Made by a program: the position numbers and the translations under genes. Below, piece after piece: positions 7,924 to 15,065 of a DNA stretch of 22,810 nt. The notes under the pieces were generated by a model. That model saw only the letters and a program-made list of their open reading frames with translations. It searched no databases and was not told the origin of the DNA. How positions within the stretch are numbered: position 1 is the stretch's first letter; each line of letters opens with the position of its first letter. The DNA is from Oscillospiraceae bacterium (lineage in GTDB: Bacteria > Bacillota > Clostridia > Oscillospirales > Oscillospiraceae): positions 1 through 22,810 of the forward strand of contig JAEDNR010000023.1 of the NCBI GenBank assembly GCA_016302405.1. The letters run 5' to 3'.

Positions 7924-8442
7924 ATCGCAAAGTTAGACCATCAGCTCAATGAGGAGATCCGGGACAAGGAGATCCGTCTGATCGGCGCCGACGGCGCCCA
8001 GATGGGCATCATGTCCGCCGCCCAGGCCAACGCCATGGCGGAAGAGCTGGGGCTGGATCTTGTAAAGATCTCTCCCAACGCGGTCCCCCCCGTCTGCAAG
8101 ATCATGGATTACTCCAAGTTCTGCTTCGACCAGAAGAAGCGGGAGAAGGAGGCCAAGAAGAATCAGCGGGTCGTGGAGATCAAGGAGATCCGCATGAGCC
8201 CCAGTATCGACACCAATGACTTCAACACCAAGGTCAAGGCCGCACAGAAGTTTGTGGCCGACGGCAACCGGGTGAAGGTCAGCGTCCGTTTCCGGGGTCG
8301 CGAGATGGCACATACCAACCTGGGTGAAAAACTCCTGATGGACTTTGCCGCAGCCTGCGCGGATGTGGCGGCCATGGAGAAAAACCCCAAGCTGGAAGGA
8401 CGCTTCATGTCCATCTTCCTCACTCCCAAGAACAGCAAATAA
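7924..8442 (+). CDS. infC: Translation initiation factor IF-3 (AUC start)
   Basis: IF-3 binds the 30S subunit and rejects non-canonical start codons and wrong initiator tRNA. Both domains are present: the N-terminal LNEEIRDKEIRLIGADG block and the C-terminal block from KEIRMSPSID to the MEKNPKLEGR region; 172 aa, the normal length. The chosen start is ATC at 7924: GGAGGTG (7911-7917) lies at ideal spacing, and the N-terminus IAKLDHQLNEEIRDKE matches the family. The only in-frame ATG/GTG/TTG alternatives (TTG 7909, GTG 7915) lie within or ahead of that SD. infC is known to use AUU or AUC in other bacteria for self-regulation. First gene of infC-rpmI-rplT. Confidence 0.95.
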   Translation: MAKLDHQLNEEIRDKEIRLIGADGAQMGIMSAAQANAMAEELGLDLVKISPNAVPPVCKIMDYSKFCFDQKKREKEAKKNQRVVEIKEIRMSPSIDTNDFNTKVKAAQKFVADGNRVKVSVRFRGREMAHTNLGEKLLMDFAAACADVAAMEKNPKLEGRFMSIFLTPKNSK

Positions 8443-8478
8443 CCGCCATTATACAAACAAATCGGAAGGAGAATTATC

Positions 8479-8676
8479 ATGCCCAAGCTGAAAACCCACA
8501 GCGGTGCGAAGAAGAGATTCAACCTGACCAAGAACGGTAAGGTTAAGAGAGCCCACGCCTACAAGAGCCATATCCTCACCAAGAAGACCACCAAGCGTAC
8601 CCGTCATCTGCGCGCAACCGCATACGCCGATCAGACCAATGTGGATGCCATCAAGAAGATGATTCCGTACAAATAA
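8479..8676 (+). CDS. rpmI: 50S ribosomal protein L35
   Basis: Basic 65-aa ribosomal protein of the large subunit. It begins MPKLKTHSGAKKRFNLTKNG, the classic L35 N-terminus, and ends MIPYK. Preceded by GGAAGGAG with good spacing. It lies 36 nt after infC and 18 nt before rplT, the conserved order. Expression is expected to follow the infC leader attenuator. Confidence 0.98.
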   Translation: MPKLKTHSGAKKRFNLTKNGKVKRAHAYKSHILTKKTTKRTRHLRATAYADQTNVDAIKKMIPYK

Positions 8677-8694
8677 GGATAGGAGGATACAGAA

Positions 8695-9051
8695 ATGGCA
8701 AGAGTTAAAGGCGCAATGATGACGCGCAAGAGAAGAAATGCTACCCTGAAGCTGGCCAAGGGCTACTGGGGTTCCAAGTCCAAGCACTTCAAGATGGCCA
8801 AGCAGGCCGTTATGAAGTCCGGCAACTACGCTTTCGAGGGCCGCAAGCAGAAGAAGCGTGCTTACCGCACCATGTGGATCGCCCGGCTCAGCGCCGCGGT
8901 GGCTCCCTTCGGCATGAACTACTCCACCTTTATGAACGGTGTGAAGAAGGCCGGCATCGAGATGAACCGGAAAAGCCTGTCCGAAATGGCTATCCAGGAT
9001 CCCGCCGCTTTCGCCGCTGTTGTGGAGAAGGCCAAGGCCGCTCTGAACTGA
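8695..9051 (+). CDS. rplT: 50S ribosomal protein L20
   Basis: Assembly-initiating 23S rRNA-binding protein, 118 aa, normal length. Family blocks visible: MARVKGAMMTRKRRNATLKL, GYWGSKSKHFKMAKQAVMKS and RKQKKRAYRTMWIARLSAA. SD AGGAGG lies ahead of the ATG. It is the last gene of the operon and the likely autoregulator of the leader at 7784-7923. A strong terminator follows. Confidence 0.98.
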   Translation: MARVKGAMMTRKRRNATLKLAKGYWGSKSKHFKMAKQAVMKSGNYAFEGRKQKKRAYRTMWIARLSAAVAPFGMNYSTFMNGVKKAGIEMNRKSLSEMAIQDPAAFAAVVEKAKAALN

Positions 9052-9057
9052 TAACAC

Positions 9058-9090
9058 ATCCGCTCCCTGGTTTCAGGGAGCGGATTTTTT
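9058..9090 (+). terminator. Rho-independent terminator of infC-rpmI-rplT
   Basis: Perfect 10-bp stem CCGCTCCCTG (9060-9069)/CAGGGAGCGG (9074-9083) with further A-T closing pairs, then a run of six T. Confidence 0.95.
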
Positions 9091-9109
9091 CGTAGACAGC
9101 TGCCGGGTA

Positions 9110-9158
9110 TGAGATATGAGATATAAGATATGAGATATGAGATATGAGATATGAGATG
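9110..9158. repeat. Heptanucleotide tandem repeat, seven units of TGAGATA
   Basis: Seven head-to-tail units: 9110, 9117, 9124 (TAAGATA), 9131, 9138, 9145 and 9152 (TGAGATG). It is followed by a GTGCCGCCTGACGGCGG hairpin. A shorter array with the same flank lies at about 4521-4546 in the other orientation. Confidence 0.92.
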
Positions 9159-9210
9159 CGGTGCCGCCTGACGGCGGCCGCAATATTCGCTTATCAAAAA
9201 TCACAGCGAC

Positions 9211-9587
9211 AAATTGGAATTTGGCGGGCTGTTTGGACAGTGGTATGCTGTCCGATGCGGTACGCGGCAAGGGCTCCCGAAGTGTAAGGGGAGCTGTCAG
9301 CGAAGCTGACTGAGGGGTTGTAACGGTGGACTTCCCTATCTACCCATCGTCAGAACGGACAGTGTCCTTTGTGACCCCTTTTCGCCGATTCGTTGTCAGT
9401 ATGAAAACATTTTACTGCACAATCCCTCAGGCCCTCCGGGCCAGCTCCCTTTACACAAGGGAGCCCTTGCCGCGTCCCATTTCCCCCCGCGTACTACAAA
9501 ACGATACCGAGCGGGTCAGGGAAGAAACGATCACAGACCAGGTTCGTCACGACTTGTCAGCGGCGACTCGCCGCCAAATTCCAATTT
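9211..9587. repeat. Intergenic repeat mosaic E (no gene in 9052-9912)
   Basis: Bounded by AAATTGGAATTT (9211-9222) and AAATTCCAATTT (9576-9587). Inside, arms at 9262-9321 and 9419-9475 are imperfect inverted copies (ACGCGGCAAGGGCTCCC... and ...GGGAGCCCTTGCCGCGT) around an AT-richer centre. The arm sequence resembles a repeat family common in gut Clostridia. A module (9491-9556, GTACTACAAAACGATACCG and onward) matches mosaics A and H. A 91-residue frame across 9326-9601 is repeat sequence, not a gene. Confidence 0.85.
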
Positions 9588-9593
9588 TCCGAG

Positions 9594-9718
9594 CACCATA
9601 GAACGATACCGAGCGGGTGGTGCTGCACGCAGTGAATCAAAATCCTAATGATTGCCGGTGGCAATCATACCTAAATTAAGAGGGAAAGAACGACAACACA
9701 GATCTTGCGCACGACTTG
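9594..9718. repeat. Interrupted copy of the shared repeat module
   Basis: ACCATAGAACGATACCGAGCGGG (in two parts, about 9594-9617) and GGGAAAGAACG...CGCACGACTTG (about 9683-9718) are the two halves of the module found whole at 9491-9556. About 63 bp separate them and include the hairpin ATGATTGCC/GGCAATCAT (9648-9656, 9660-9668). Confidence 0.65.
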
Positions 9719-9812
9719 GCCCCGTGCCTTGCCCGCCGGGGGCGTAAAATGCACCGAAAAGCCTATCCAAAGGCCGTTATTTTTGTTTGGTTCGGAAAAA
9801 TTAAAAAAGAGG

Positions 9813-9841
9813 TTGTAAGTTCCATAAAAATGATGTAAAAT
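9813..9841 (+). promoter_or_regulatory. Predicted promoter for gpmI
   Basis: TTGTAA (9813-9818), 17-nt spacer, TAAAAT (9836-9841) in an AT-rich stretch, giving a leader of about 65 nt. Confidence 0.75.
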
Positions 9842-9856
9842 AATACAACTGGAATC

Positions 9857-9890
9857 CTGTCCTAAGGCACAGAAGCCTTTCCCGGGACAG
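9857..9890 (+). promoter_or_regulatory. Two-tier stem-loop in the gpmI leader
   Basis: Outer stem CTGTCC (9857-9862)/GGACAG (9885-9890) and inner stem AAGGC (9864-9868)/GCCTT (9875-9879). No U-tract follows, so it is not a terminator. It ends 8 nt before the SD. Function unknown. Confidence 0.55.
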
Positions 9891-9912
9891 CGGAAAACGG
9901 AGGTTATACATT

Positions 9913-11475
9913 ATGGAAAAACCCATTGTTTTGGTTGTTATGGATGGCGTGGGCAAGGGTGACGGCGGCAGCGGCGACGCGGTTGCCGTAGCCAAGACCC
10001 CCACGCTGGACCGTCTTCTTGCTACCTGCCCCCATACTTACCTGAAAGCCCACGGTACCGCCGTCGGTCTGCCCAGTGATGACGACATGGGCAACTCCGA
10101 GGTGGGCCACAACGCCCTGGGCTGCGGCCAGGTCTACTCCCAGGGTGCGAAGCTGGTGGGCGAGTCCATCGAAAGCGGCAAGCTCTTTGCATCTCCCACC
10201 TGGATCGATCTTGTGTCCAATGCCAAGGCCGGCCACGCCCTCCACTTCCTGGGCCTGCTGTCCGACGGCAATGTCCACTCCAACATCGCCCACCTCATCG
10301 CCCTGCTGCGGCAGGCAAGAGCCGATGGTGTGAAGAAAGCCTACTGCCACATCCTGCTGGACGGCCGTGACGTTCCCGCCACCTCCGCCCTGGAATATGT
10401 GGACGCTCTGGAGAAGGTCCTTGCCGAGCTGAGCACCGACGGCTGCGACTATGCCATTGCTTCCGGCGGCGGCCGGATGCAGATCACCATGGACCGGTAT
10501 GAAGCCAACTGGGGCATGGTGGAAAAGGGCTGGCAGACCCATGTCCAGGGTCTGGGCCGCCGCTTCCCCTCCGCCCGGGCTGCCATTGAAACCTACCGGG
10601 CTGAGACCGGCTGCATTGACCAGGACCTGCCCGCCTTTGTGGTGGAGCGTGACGGCGCGCCGGTGGCGAAGATCGCGAACGGCGACAGCGTGATCCTCTT
10701 CAACTTCCGGGGCGACCGGGCCCAGGAGATATCCCTGGCCTTTGACCGGAAGGACTTTGACAAGTTTGACCGGGGTGACTACACCGGCGTGAAGTTTGCC
10801 GGTATGCTCCAGTACGATGGGGACCTGAATATCCCCGAGCACTACCTGGTCCAGCCCCCCGTGATCCAGAACACCCTCACCGAGGTGCTGTGCGCCGCCG
10901 GAATTCACGAGTACGCCCTGTCCGAGACCCAGAAGTACGGCCATGTGACCTATTTCTGGAACGGCAACCGCTCCGGCAAGGTGGACGAGAATCTGGAAGT
11001 GTACGAGGAAATTCCCTCCGACGTGATCCCCTTTGAGCAGGCTCCCGCCATGAAGTCCAAGGAAATCACTGAGAGAATGGTTGCCAACATGGCGTCTAAG
11101 AAATTCCAGTTCCTGCGCTGCAACTTCCCCAACGGCGACATGGTGGGCCACACCGGCGTGATGGATGCGGTGGTCTACGCCATGGAGTGCGTGGATAAGA
11201 GCATTGCCGCCATTCTGGAGGCCGCCGACAAGTACGGCTATATCGTTCTCATTACCGCCGACCACGGCAACGCCGACCAGATGACCGAGACCAAGAAGGG
11301 GAAGACTTCCATCCGCACCGCCCACTCCCTGAACCCTGTTCCCTTCATCATCTATGATACCGACAAGAAATGGACCATTCAGGAGGGCAGCTACGGCCTT
11401 GCCAATGTGGCTCCCACTGTTGTGAAGATGATGGGCCTCACCGCTCCCGCCTGCTGGGAGAAGAGCATGGTGTAA
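9913..11475 (+). CDS. gpmI: 2,3-bisphosphoglycerate-independent phosphoglycerate mutase
   Basis: Interconverts 3- and 2-phosphoglycerate in glycolysis using a phosphoserine intermediate and two Mn ions; cytosolic. It has 520 aa, close to the usual 510-515. The metal ligand is in VVMDG (Asp11), the catalytic serine in MGNSEVGHNALG (Ser62), and the inserted phosphotransferase domain includes HILLDGRDVPATSALEY and GGGRMQITMDRYEANW. C-terminal metal ligands lie in GDMVGHTG and ITADHGNADQM. GGAGG lies 9 nt ahead of the ATG. It appears monocistronic. Codons are strongly biased toward C/G ends, as expected of a highly expressed gene. No clear terminator; mosaic F follows. Confidence 0.98.
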   Translation: MEKPIVLVVMDGVGKGDGGSGDAVAVAKTPTLDRLLATCPHTYLKAHGTAVGLPSDDDMGNSEVGHNALGCGQVYSQGAKLVGESIESGKLFASPTWIDLVSNAKAGHALHFLGLLSDGNVHSNIAHLIALLRQARADGVKKAYCHILLDGRDVPATSALEYVDALEKVLAELSTDGCDYAIASGGGRMQITMDRYEANWGMVEKGWQTHVQGLGRRFPSARAAIETYRAETGCIDQDLPAFVVERDGAPVAKIANGDSVILFNFRGDRAQEISLAFDRKDFDKFDRGDYTGVKFAGMLQYDGDLNIPEHYLVQPPVIQNTLTEVLCAAGIHEYALSETQKYGHVTYFWNGNRSGKVDENLEVYEEIPSDVIPFEQAPAMKSKEITERMVANMASKKFQFLRCNFPNGDMVGHTGVMDAVVYAMECVDKSIAAILEAADKYGYIVLITADHGNADQMTETKKGKTSIRTAHSLNPVPFIIYDTDKKWTIQEGSYGLANVAPTVVKMMGLTAPACWEKSMV

Positions 11476-11518
11476 TCCGCGGAGAAAGCAGCATATCGCC
11501 TTGACTCAGTTAACAGGC

Positions 11519-11663
11519 AAATTGGAAATATGGAGGACCAACCGTAAGGTATCGTAGGGGACGGGTTTCCCGTCCCGCTCTATACAAGTCTGCGAATTCC
11601 GGGGGACGGGAAACCCGTCCCCTACGAAAAAATGATACCGGGTTCCCTGCCAACTTCCAATTT
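11519..11663. repeat. Intergenic repeat mosaic F
   Basis: Boxes AAATTGGAAATA (11519-11530) and AACTTCCAATTT (11652-11663) enclose two perfect 25-nt inverted arms (11552-11576 and 11603-11627), each itself palindromic around GGGTTTCCC. The right half matches the right half of mosaic B. A weak promoter candidate for yloU (TTGCTG 11670-11675, 17 nt, TAAAGA 11693-11698) begins just outside the right box. Confidence 0.85.
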
Positions 11664-11747
11664 CCTGCTTTGCTGAATGCATCCGATAAGCATAAAGACT
11701 TTTCCTGACAGTCAAAACTCCCCAAAACCATAAGGAGGTTCTATACT

Positions 11748-12101
11748 ATGATCCGTCATGAAAATGAAAGCGGCAGTGTCAATGTGAGCACCAGCGTGTA
11801 CACGGACATCGTGGGCACCGCGGCCTCCAACTGCTTTGGCGTCAAGGGAATGGCCGCCCGGAGCGTGAAGGACGGCGTGTTCCATCTGCTCCGCCCGGAA
11901 TCCATGTCCAAGGGCGTTCTGGTGTCCTTCAACGAGGATGACACCATTTCTATTGACCTGCATATTATTGTGGACAACGGTGTGAATCTGTCCGCCGTGG
12001 CTGCCTCCATCATTTCCGAGGTGCGCTATGTTGTCACAAAATGCACCGGCACCCAGGTCCGTGCCGTAAATGTATATATCGATTCCATGATGATTGGATA
12101 A
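11748..12101 (+). CDS. yloU: Asp23/Gls24 family protein (YloU-like)
   Basis: Small protein of 117 aa in the Asp23/Gls24 (YloU) family, linked in Firmicutes to envelope stress and, for Asp23, membrane-anchored filaments. Family features: an N-terminal strand (SVNVSTSVYTDIVGTAASNCFGVKGM), the IDLHIIVDNGVNLSAVAASI block and the terminal VRAVNVYIDSM strand. AAGGAGG precedes the ATG. fakA begins 18 nt after the stop, and the yloU-yloV pair is conserved from Bacillus to Clostridia, so the two are co-transcribed. The molecular role remains unclear. Confidence 0.92.
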   Translation: MIRHENESGSVNVSTSVYTDIVGTAASNCFGVKGMAARSVKDGVFHLLRPESMSKGVLVSFNEDDTISIDLHIIVDNGVNLSAVAASIISEVRYVVTKCTGTQVRAVNVYIDSMMIG

Positions 12102-12119
12102 TTTCGGAGGTGTAACATT

Positions 12120-13745
12120 TTGAGGCAGACCATGAACGGGGCCGATTTCCGCAGAATGATTATCAGCGCGGCCGCCTCTATCGAGATCCACAAGCAGGCT
12201 CTGAATGAGCTGAACGTTTTCCCTGTGCCCGATGGCGACACTGGCACAAACATGTCCATGACCATTGCCGCCGCCTCCGCCGATCTTCGCAGCGCGGAGG
12301 ACCCGGCACTGGGCGCTGCCGCGAAGATCGCGGCGTCCGCCATGCTCCGGGGCGCCCGGGGTAACTCCGGCGTAATTTTGTCCCTGCTGTTCCGGGGTAT
12401 CTCCCGGAAGCTGAAGGGTCAGGATGACTGCGACGGTGTGCTGTGGGCCGATGCCCTCCAGGAGGGCGTGGACGCCGCTTACAAGGCAGTCATGAAGCCC
12501 GCCGAGGGCACCATCCTCACTGTGGCCCGCCTGGCTGCCGCCAAGGCCCGGGAGGCTGCCCAGGAGAATAACTATCTGGAATTTGTCCATGAAGCTGCCC
12601 TGGAGGAAGCCAAGGTGGCTCTTGCGGATACCGTGAACCAGAATCCGGTGCTGAAAAAGGCCGGGGTGGTGGATGCCGGCGGCAAGGGCTGGGTCTTCGC
12701 GCTGGAAGCCATGCTCTCGGCCATGCGGGGCGAGGACATCGTCGCTCCCGAGACCGTCACCGCTACGAAGGAGCAGGCGGACTTCTCCGACTTCAATACC
12801 GAGGACATTACCTTCTCCTACTGCACGGAGTTCATCATCTCCCGGGAAAATGACCGGGACCCCGAGGCGCTTCGCGCTTTCCTGAACGAGCTGGGTGACA
12901 GCCTGGTGCTGGTGGACGACGAGGAGATCATCAAGGTCCATGTCCATACCAACGATCCCGGCGCCGCCCTTCATGAGGCGGTGAACTACGGCTCCTTCGT
13001 CACCGTGAAGGTGGAGAACATGCGCCTGCAGCACACCGAGAAGGTTATGAGCGAGCAGGAGCTGGCGCCCAAGATTGCCGAGCCGGAAAAGAAGCTGGGC
13101 GTTGTGTCCGTGTGCGCCGGTGAGGGCCTGGCGGACGTGTTCCGGAATCTGGGGGTGGACGCCATCATTTCCGGCGGCCAGACCATGAACCCCAGCACCC
13201 AGGACATTCTGGAGGCGGTGAATACCGTCCCCGCGGAAGTAGTCTATGTGCTGCCCAACAACAAGAACATTATTATGGCCGCTCAGCAGGTGGACGTGCT
13301 GACCCCCAAGCAGGTCATCGTCATCCCCAGCAAGACCGTGCCCCAGGGCGTCACCGCCATGCTGAACTTCAACCCCGAGGGCGAGGCGGAGGAAAATACC
13401 CAGGCCATGACCGAGGCTCTTTCTACCGTTGACACCATGCAGATCACCTATGCCGCCCGGAATTCCGACTTTGACGGCTATGAGATCCACGAGGGCGACT
13501 ACCTGGCTATGTACGGCAGCGGCCTGTTCGGCACCAGCCAGGACATCAAGGTGCTCTTAAAGAGCCTGGCGGAGAAGGTCCGGGACGACGGCCGGGAGTA
13601 TGTCACCATCTACTACGGTCAGGACATCAAGGAAAAGCATGCCCAAAAGGCGGCGGACCTGTTCGCGGATATTTGCCCGGACGCGGATGTGAACCTGATC
13701 AACGGCGGTCAGCCGGTGTACTATTATCTGATTTCCGCGGAATAA
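12120..13745 (+). CDS. fakA: Fatty acid kinase catalytic subunit FakA (DAK2 domain, YloV)
   Basis: ATP-dependent kinase that phosphorylates fatty acids held by FakB (DegV-type) proteins, feeding acyl-phosphate into phospholipid synthesis; cytosolic. It has 541 aa, the family length. The N-terminal DAK2 kinase domain (about 1-210) shows NVFPVPDGDTGTNM, which binds Mg-ATP, and GARGNSGVILSLLFRGI. A middle domain (about 220-310) and a DegV-like C-terminal domain (about 320-541) follow. The start is TTG at 12120: GGAGG (12106-12110) stands 9 nt away, while the in-frame ATG at 12132 would be 21 nt away. No fakB is present in this window. A 151-nt hairpin and a terminator follow. Confidence 0.94.
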   Translation: MRQTMNGADFRRMIISAAASIEIHKQALNELNVFPVPDGDTGTNMSMTIAAASADLRSAEDPALGAAAKIAASAMLRGARGNSGVILSLLFRGISRKLKGQDDCDGVLWADALQEGVDAAYKAVMKPAEGTILTVARLAAAKAREAAQENNYLEFVHEAALEEAKVALADTVNQNPVLKKAGVVDAGGKGWVFALEAMLSAMRGEDIVAPETVTATKEQADFSDFNTEDITFSYCTEFIISRENDRDPEALRAFLNELGDSLVLVDDEEIIKVHVHTNDPGAALHEAVNYGSFVTVKVENMRLQHTEKVMSEQELAPKIAEPEKKLGVVSVCAGEGLADVFRNLGVDAIISGGQTMNPSTQDILEAVNTVPAEVVYVLPNNKNIIMAAQQVDVLTPKQVIVIPSKTVPQGVTAMLNFNPEGEAEENTQAMTEALSTVDTMQITYAARNSDFDGYEIHEGDYLAMYGSGLFGTSQDIKVLLKSLAEKVRDDGREYVTIYYGQDIKEKHAQKAADLFADICPDADVNLINGGQPVYYYLISAE

Positions 13746-13752
13746 ATGGAAA

Positions 13753-13903
13753 CTCTGAACAAATCGTCTGCGGCTGAACGGTGGATCTTTTGCCTCATCC
13801 GCGCAGTTATGAAAACTTGAAATACATCCAGTATTCCTGCGTTTTCATAACTTTCGGCTGAGACAAGATCTCTCGCCGTCAGCTCTTGCCGATTTATTCA
13901 GAG
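13753..13903. repeat. 151-nt imperfect palindrome after fakA
   Basis: Outer arms CTCTGAACAAATCG (13753-13766) and CGATTTATTCAGAG (13890-13903), middle arms GTTATGAAAAC (13806-13816)/GTTTTCATAAC (13841-13851) and inner AATAC/GTATT (13821-13825, 13831-13835). The remaining parts pair imperfectly. It could fold as one long RNA hairpin. It has no open frame and lacks the AAATTGG boxes of the other islands. Confidence 0.85.
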
Positions 13904-13920
13904 CTTCCAGAGGAAAAAGT

Positions 13921-13955
13921 GCCCGCGGCCGACGGCTGCGGGCGTTTTCTTTTTG
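13921..13955 (+). terminator. Rho-independent terminator of yloU-fakA
   Basis: Stem GCCCGCGGCC (13921-13930)/GGCTGCGGGC (13934-13943), loop GAC, then GTTTTCTTTTT. Confidence 0.88.
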
Positions 13956-13983
13956 GATGAAGATATTTCCGGGAGGGACATGG

Positions 13984-14823
13984 ATGAAGGAGTTTCCCAG
14001 GGGCGGTCTTATCGGCAAGGCGTTTCACATGGCCGAGACCGTTCGGAAAATGCATATTCCCCAGCGGGCGGCATACGCTGCGTACTTTATCGTGCTGTCC
14101 GTTTTCCCGGCGCTGCTGCTGATCCTCAGCTCCCTGCGCTACACCGGTCTGTCGGTGGAGGATCTGATGGAGTTTTTGGGAGGGGTTCTGCCCAGGGCCC
14201 TGATGGAGGGCGCGGAGGAACTGGTGTACAGCACCTACCGCAACGCCTCCGGCGCGATGGCGGGACTGTCCGCCATTACGGCCCTGTGGTCTTCCAGCCG
14301 AGGTGTCTACGGGCTGCTTACGGGCCTCAACGCGGTGTACGGCGTGTCCGAGAACCGGGGATATATCTATACCCGGAGCATCAGTGTGGTGTATGCACTG
14401 GTGGTCTACGCAGTGATTCTGCTGACTCTGGGTTTGCATGTGTTCGGCAATTCCCTGATGAATTTCCTGCTGCGGATTGACAACGCGGTGGTAATTTTCC
14501 TGTTGGATTTTATTGACCTGCGGTTTTTCCTGCTGCTGTTTGTCCAGACCGTGCTCTTTACCGTCATGTACATGGCCCTGCCCAATGGGCGCAACGGCTT
14601 CCTGAAGAGCCTGCCCGGCGGGATCCTGGCCTCCATCGGCTGGCTGGTGTTTTCTGACATTTATTCTATATATGTGGAGAACTTTTCCAGCTATTCCAAT
14701 ATTTACGGCTCGGTGTACGCCGTGGCCATTGCTATGCTGTGGCTGTACTGCTGTCTGAGCATCCTCCTGTACGGCGGCGCGCTGAATAAATACCTGATGG
14801 AGGGAAAAGAAAACCGGGCGTAA
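13984..14823 (+). CDS. YihY/BrkB family inner-membrane protein
   Basis: Polytopic membrane protein of 279 aa in the YihY/virulence factor BrkB family (once called ribonuclease BN). Typical features: AAYAAYFIVLSVFPALLLIL as the first membrane segment, the SSSRGVYGLLTGLNAVYGV loop, about four further hydrophobic segments, and a terminal segment with YGSVYAVAIAMLWLYCC and ILLYGGALNKY. The biochemical function is unsettled. Start at 13984 because GGGAGG lies 7 nt upstream; the in-frame ATG at 13957 lies within the terminator tail and has no SD. No clear promoter was found between the terminator and the start, so some transcription may come from read-through. Confidence 0.92.
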   Translation: MKEFPRGGLIGKAFHMAETVRKMHIPQRAAYAAYFIVLSVFPALLLILSSLRYTGLSVEDLMEFLGGVLPRALMEGAEELVYSTYRNASGAMAGLSAITALWSSSRGVYGLLTGLNAVYGVSENRGYIYTRSISVVYALVVYAVILLTLGLHVFGNSLMNFLLRIDNAVVIFLLDFIDLRFFLLLFVQTVLFTVMYMALPNGRNGFLKSLPGGILASIGWLVFSDIYSIYVENFSSYSNIYGSVYAVAIAMLWLYCCLSILLYGGALNKYLMEGKENRA

Positions 14824-14841
14824 GAGGATTCCGGTCATCGG

Positions 14842-14919
14842 GTTTCGTAAGCAGTAAGATAAATTGTCAATTCGGCAAAGCCGATAAATTCCACTTTGCC
14901 TGTGTGCTTATGACGAAAC
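14842..14919. repeat. Minimal repeat element G
   Basis: Outer GTTTCGTAAGCA (14842-14853)/TGCTTATGACGAAAC (14905-14919) and inner boxes AAATTGTCAATT (14861-14872) and AAATTCCACTTT (14886-14897) around a CGGCAAAGCCG hairpin. It looks like a short or decayed relative of the other mosaics. Confidence 0.6.
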
Positions 14920-15065
14920 GAGAGTATGTCGGAATCGTAAATTTTTCCTGTGTTTACGGATTGTTTACAGGAAATTGGTAGAGTGGAAATGGAAACAGGC
15001 GCTTTTGCCGCCGGGGCGGGAATACGACCTGTCTTCAACTTCCTTTTATCAGGAGTGAGAAGGAA

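Noticed and set aside
9110..9158. Possible CRISPR or origin iterons
   Set aside because: Units are 7 bp head to tail with no spacers, no cas genes and no replication protein nearby; it is a simple tandem repeat.
9326..9601. A 91-residue frame between rplT and gpmI
   Set aside because: It crosses repeat arms that recur in other intergenic regions, has no SD and no recognisable protein features.
11712..13490. A 592-residue open frame antisense to yloU-fakA, and a 473-residue one antisense to gpmI (9904-11325)
   Set aside because: They mirror the sense genes in the complementary codon frame, lack ribosome sites and family motifs, and arise from strong codon bias in GC-rich genes.
14941..15065. 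A sigma-A promoter for the DUF5685 gene
   Set aside because: No -35/-10 pair with acceptable spacing was found; TAGAGT at 14979 lacks a properly placed -35.
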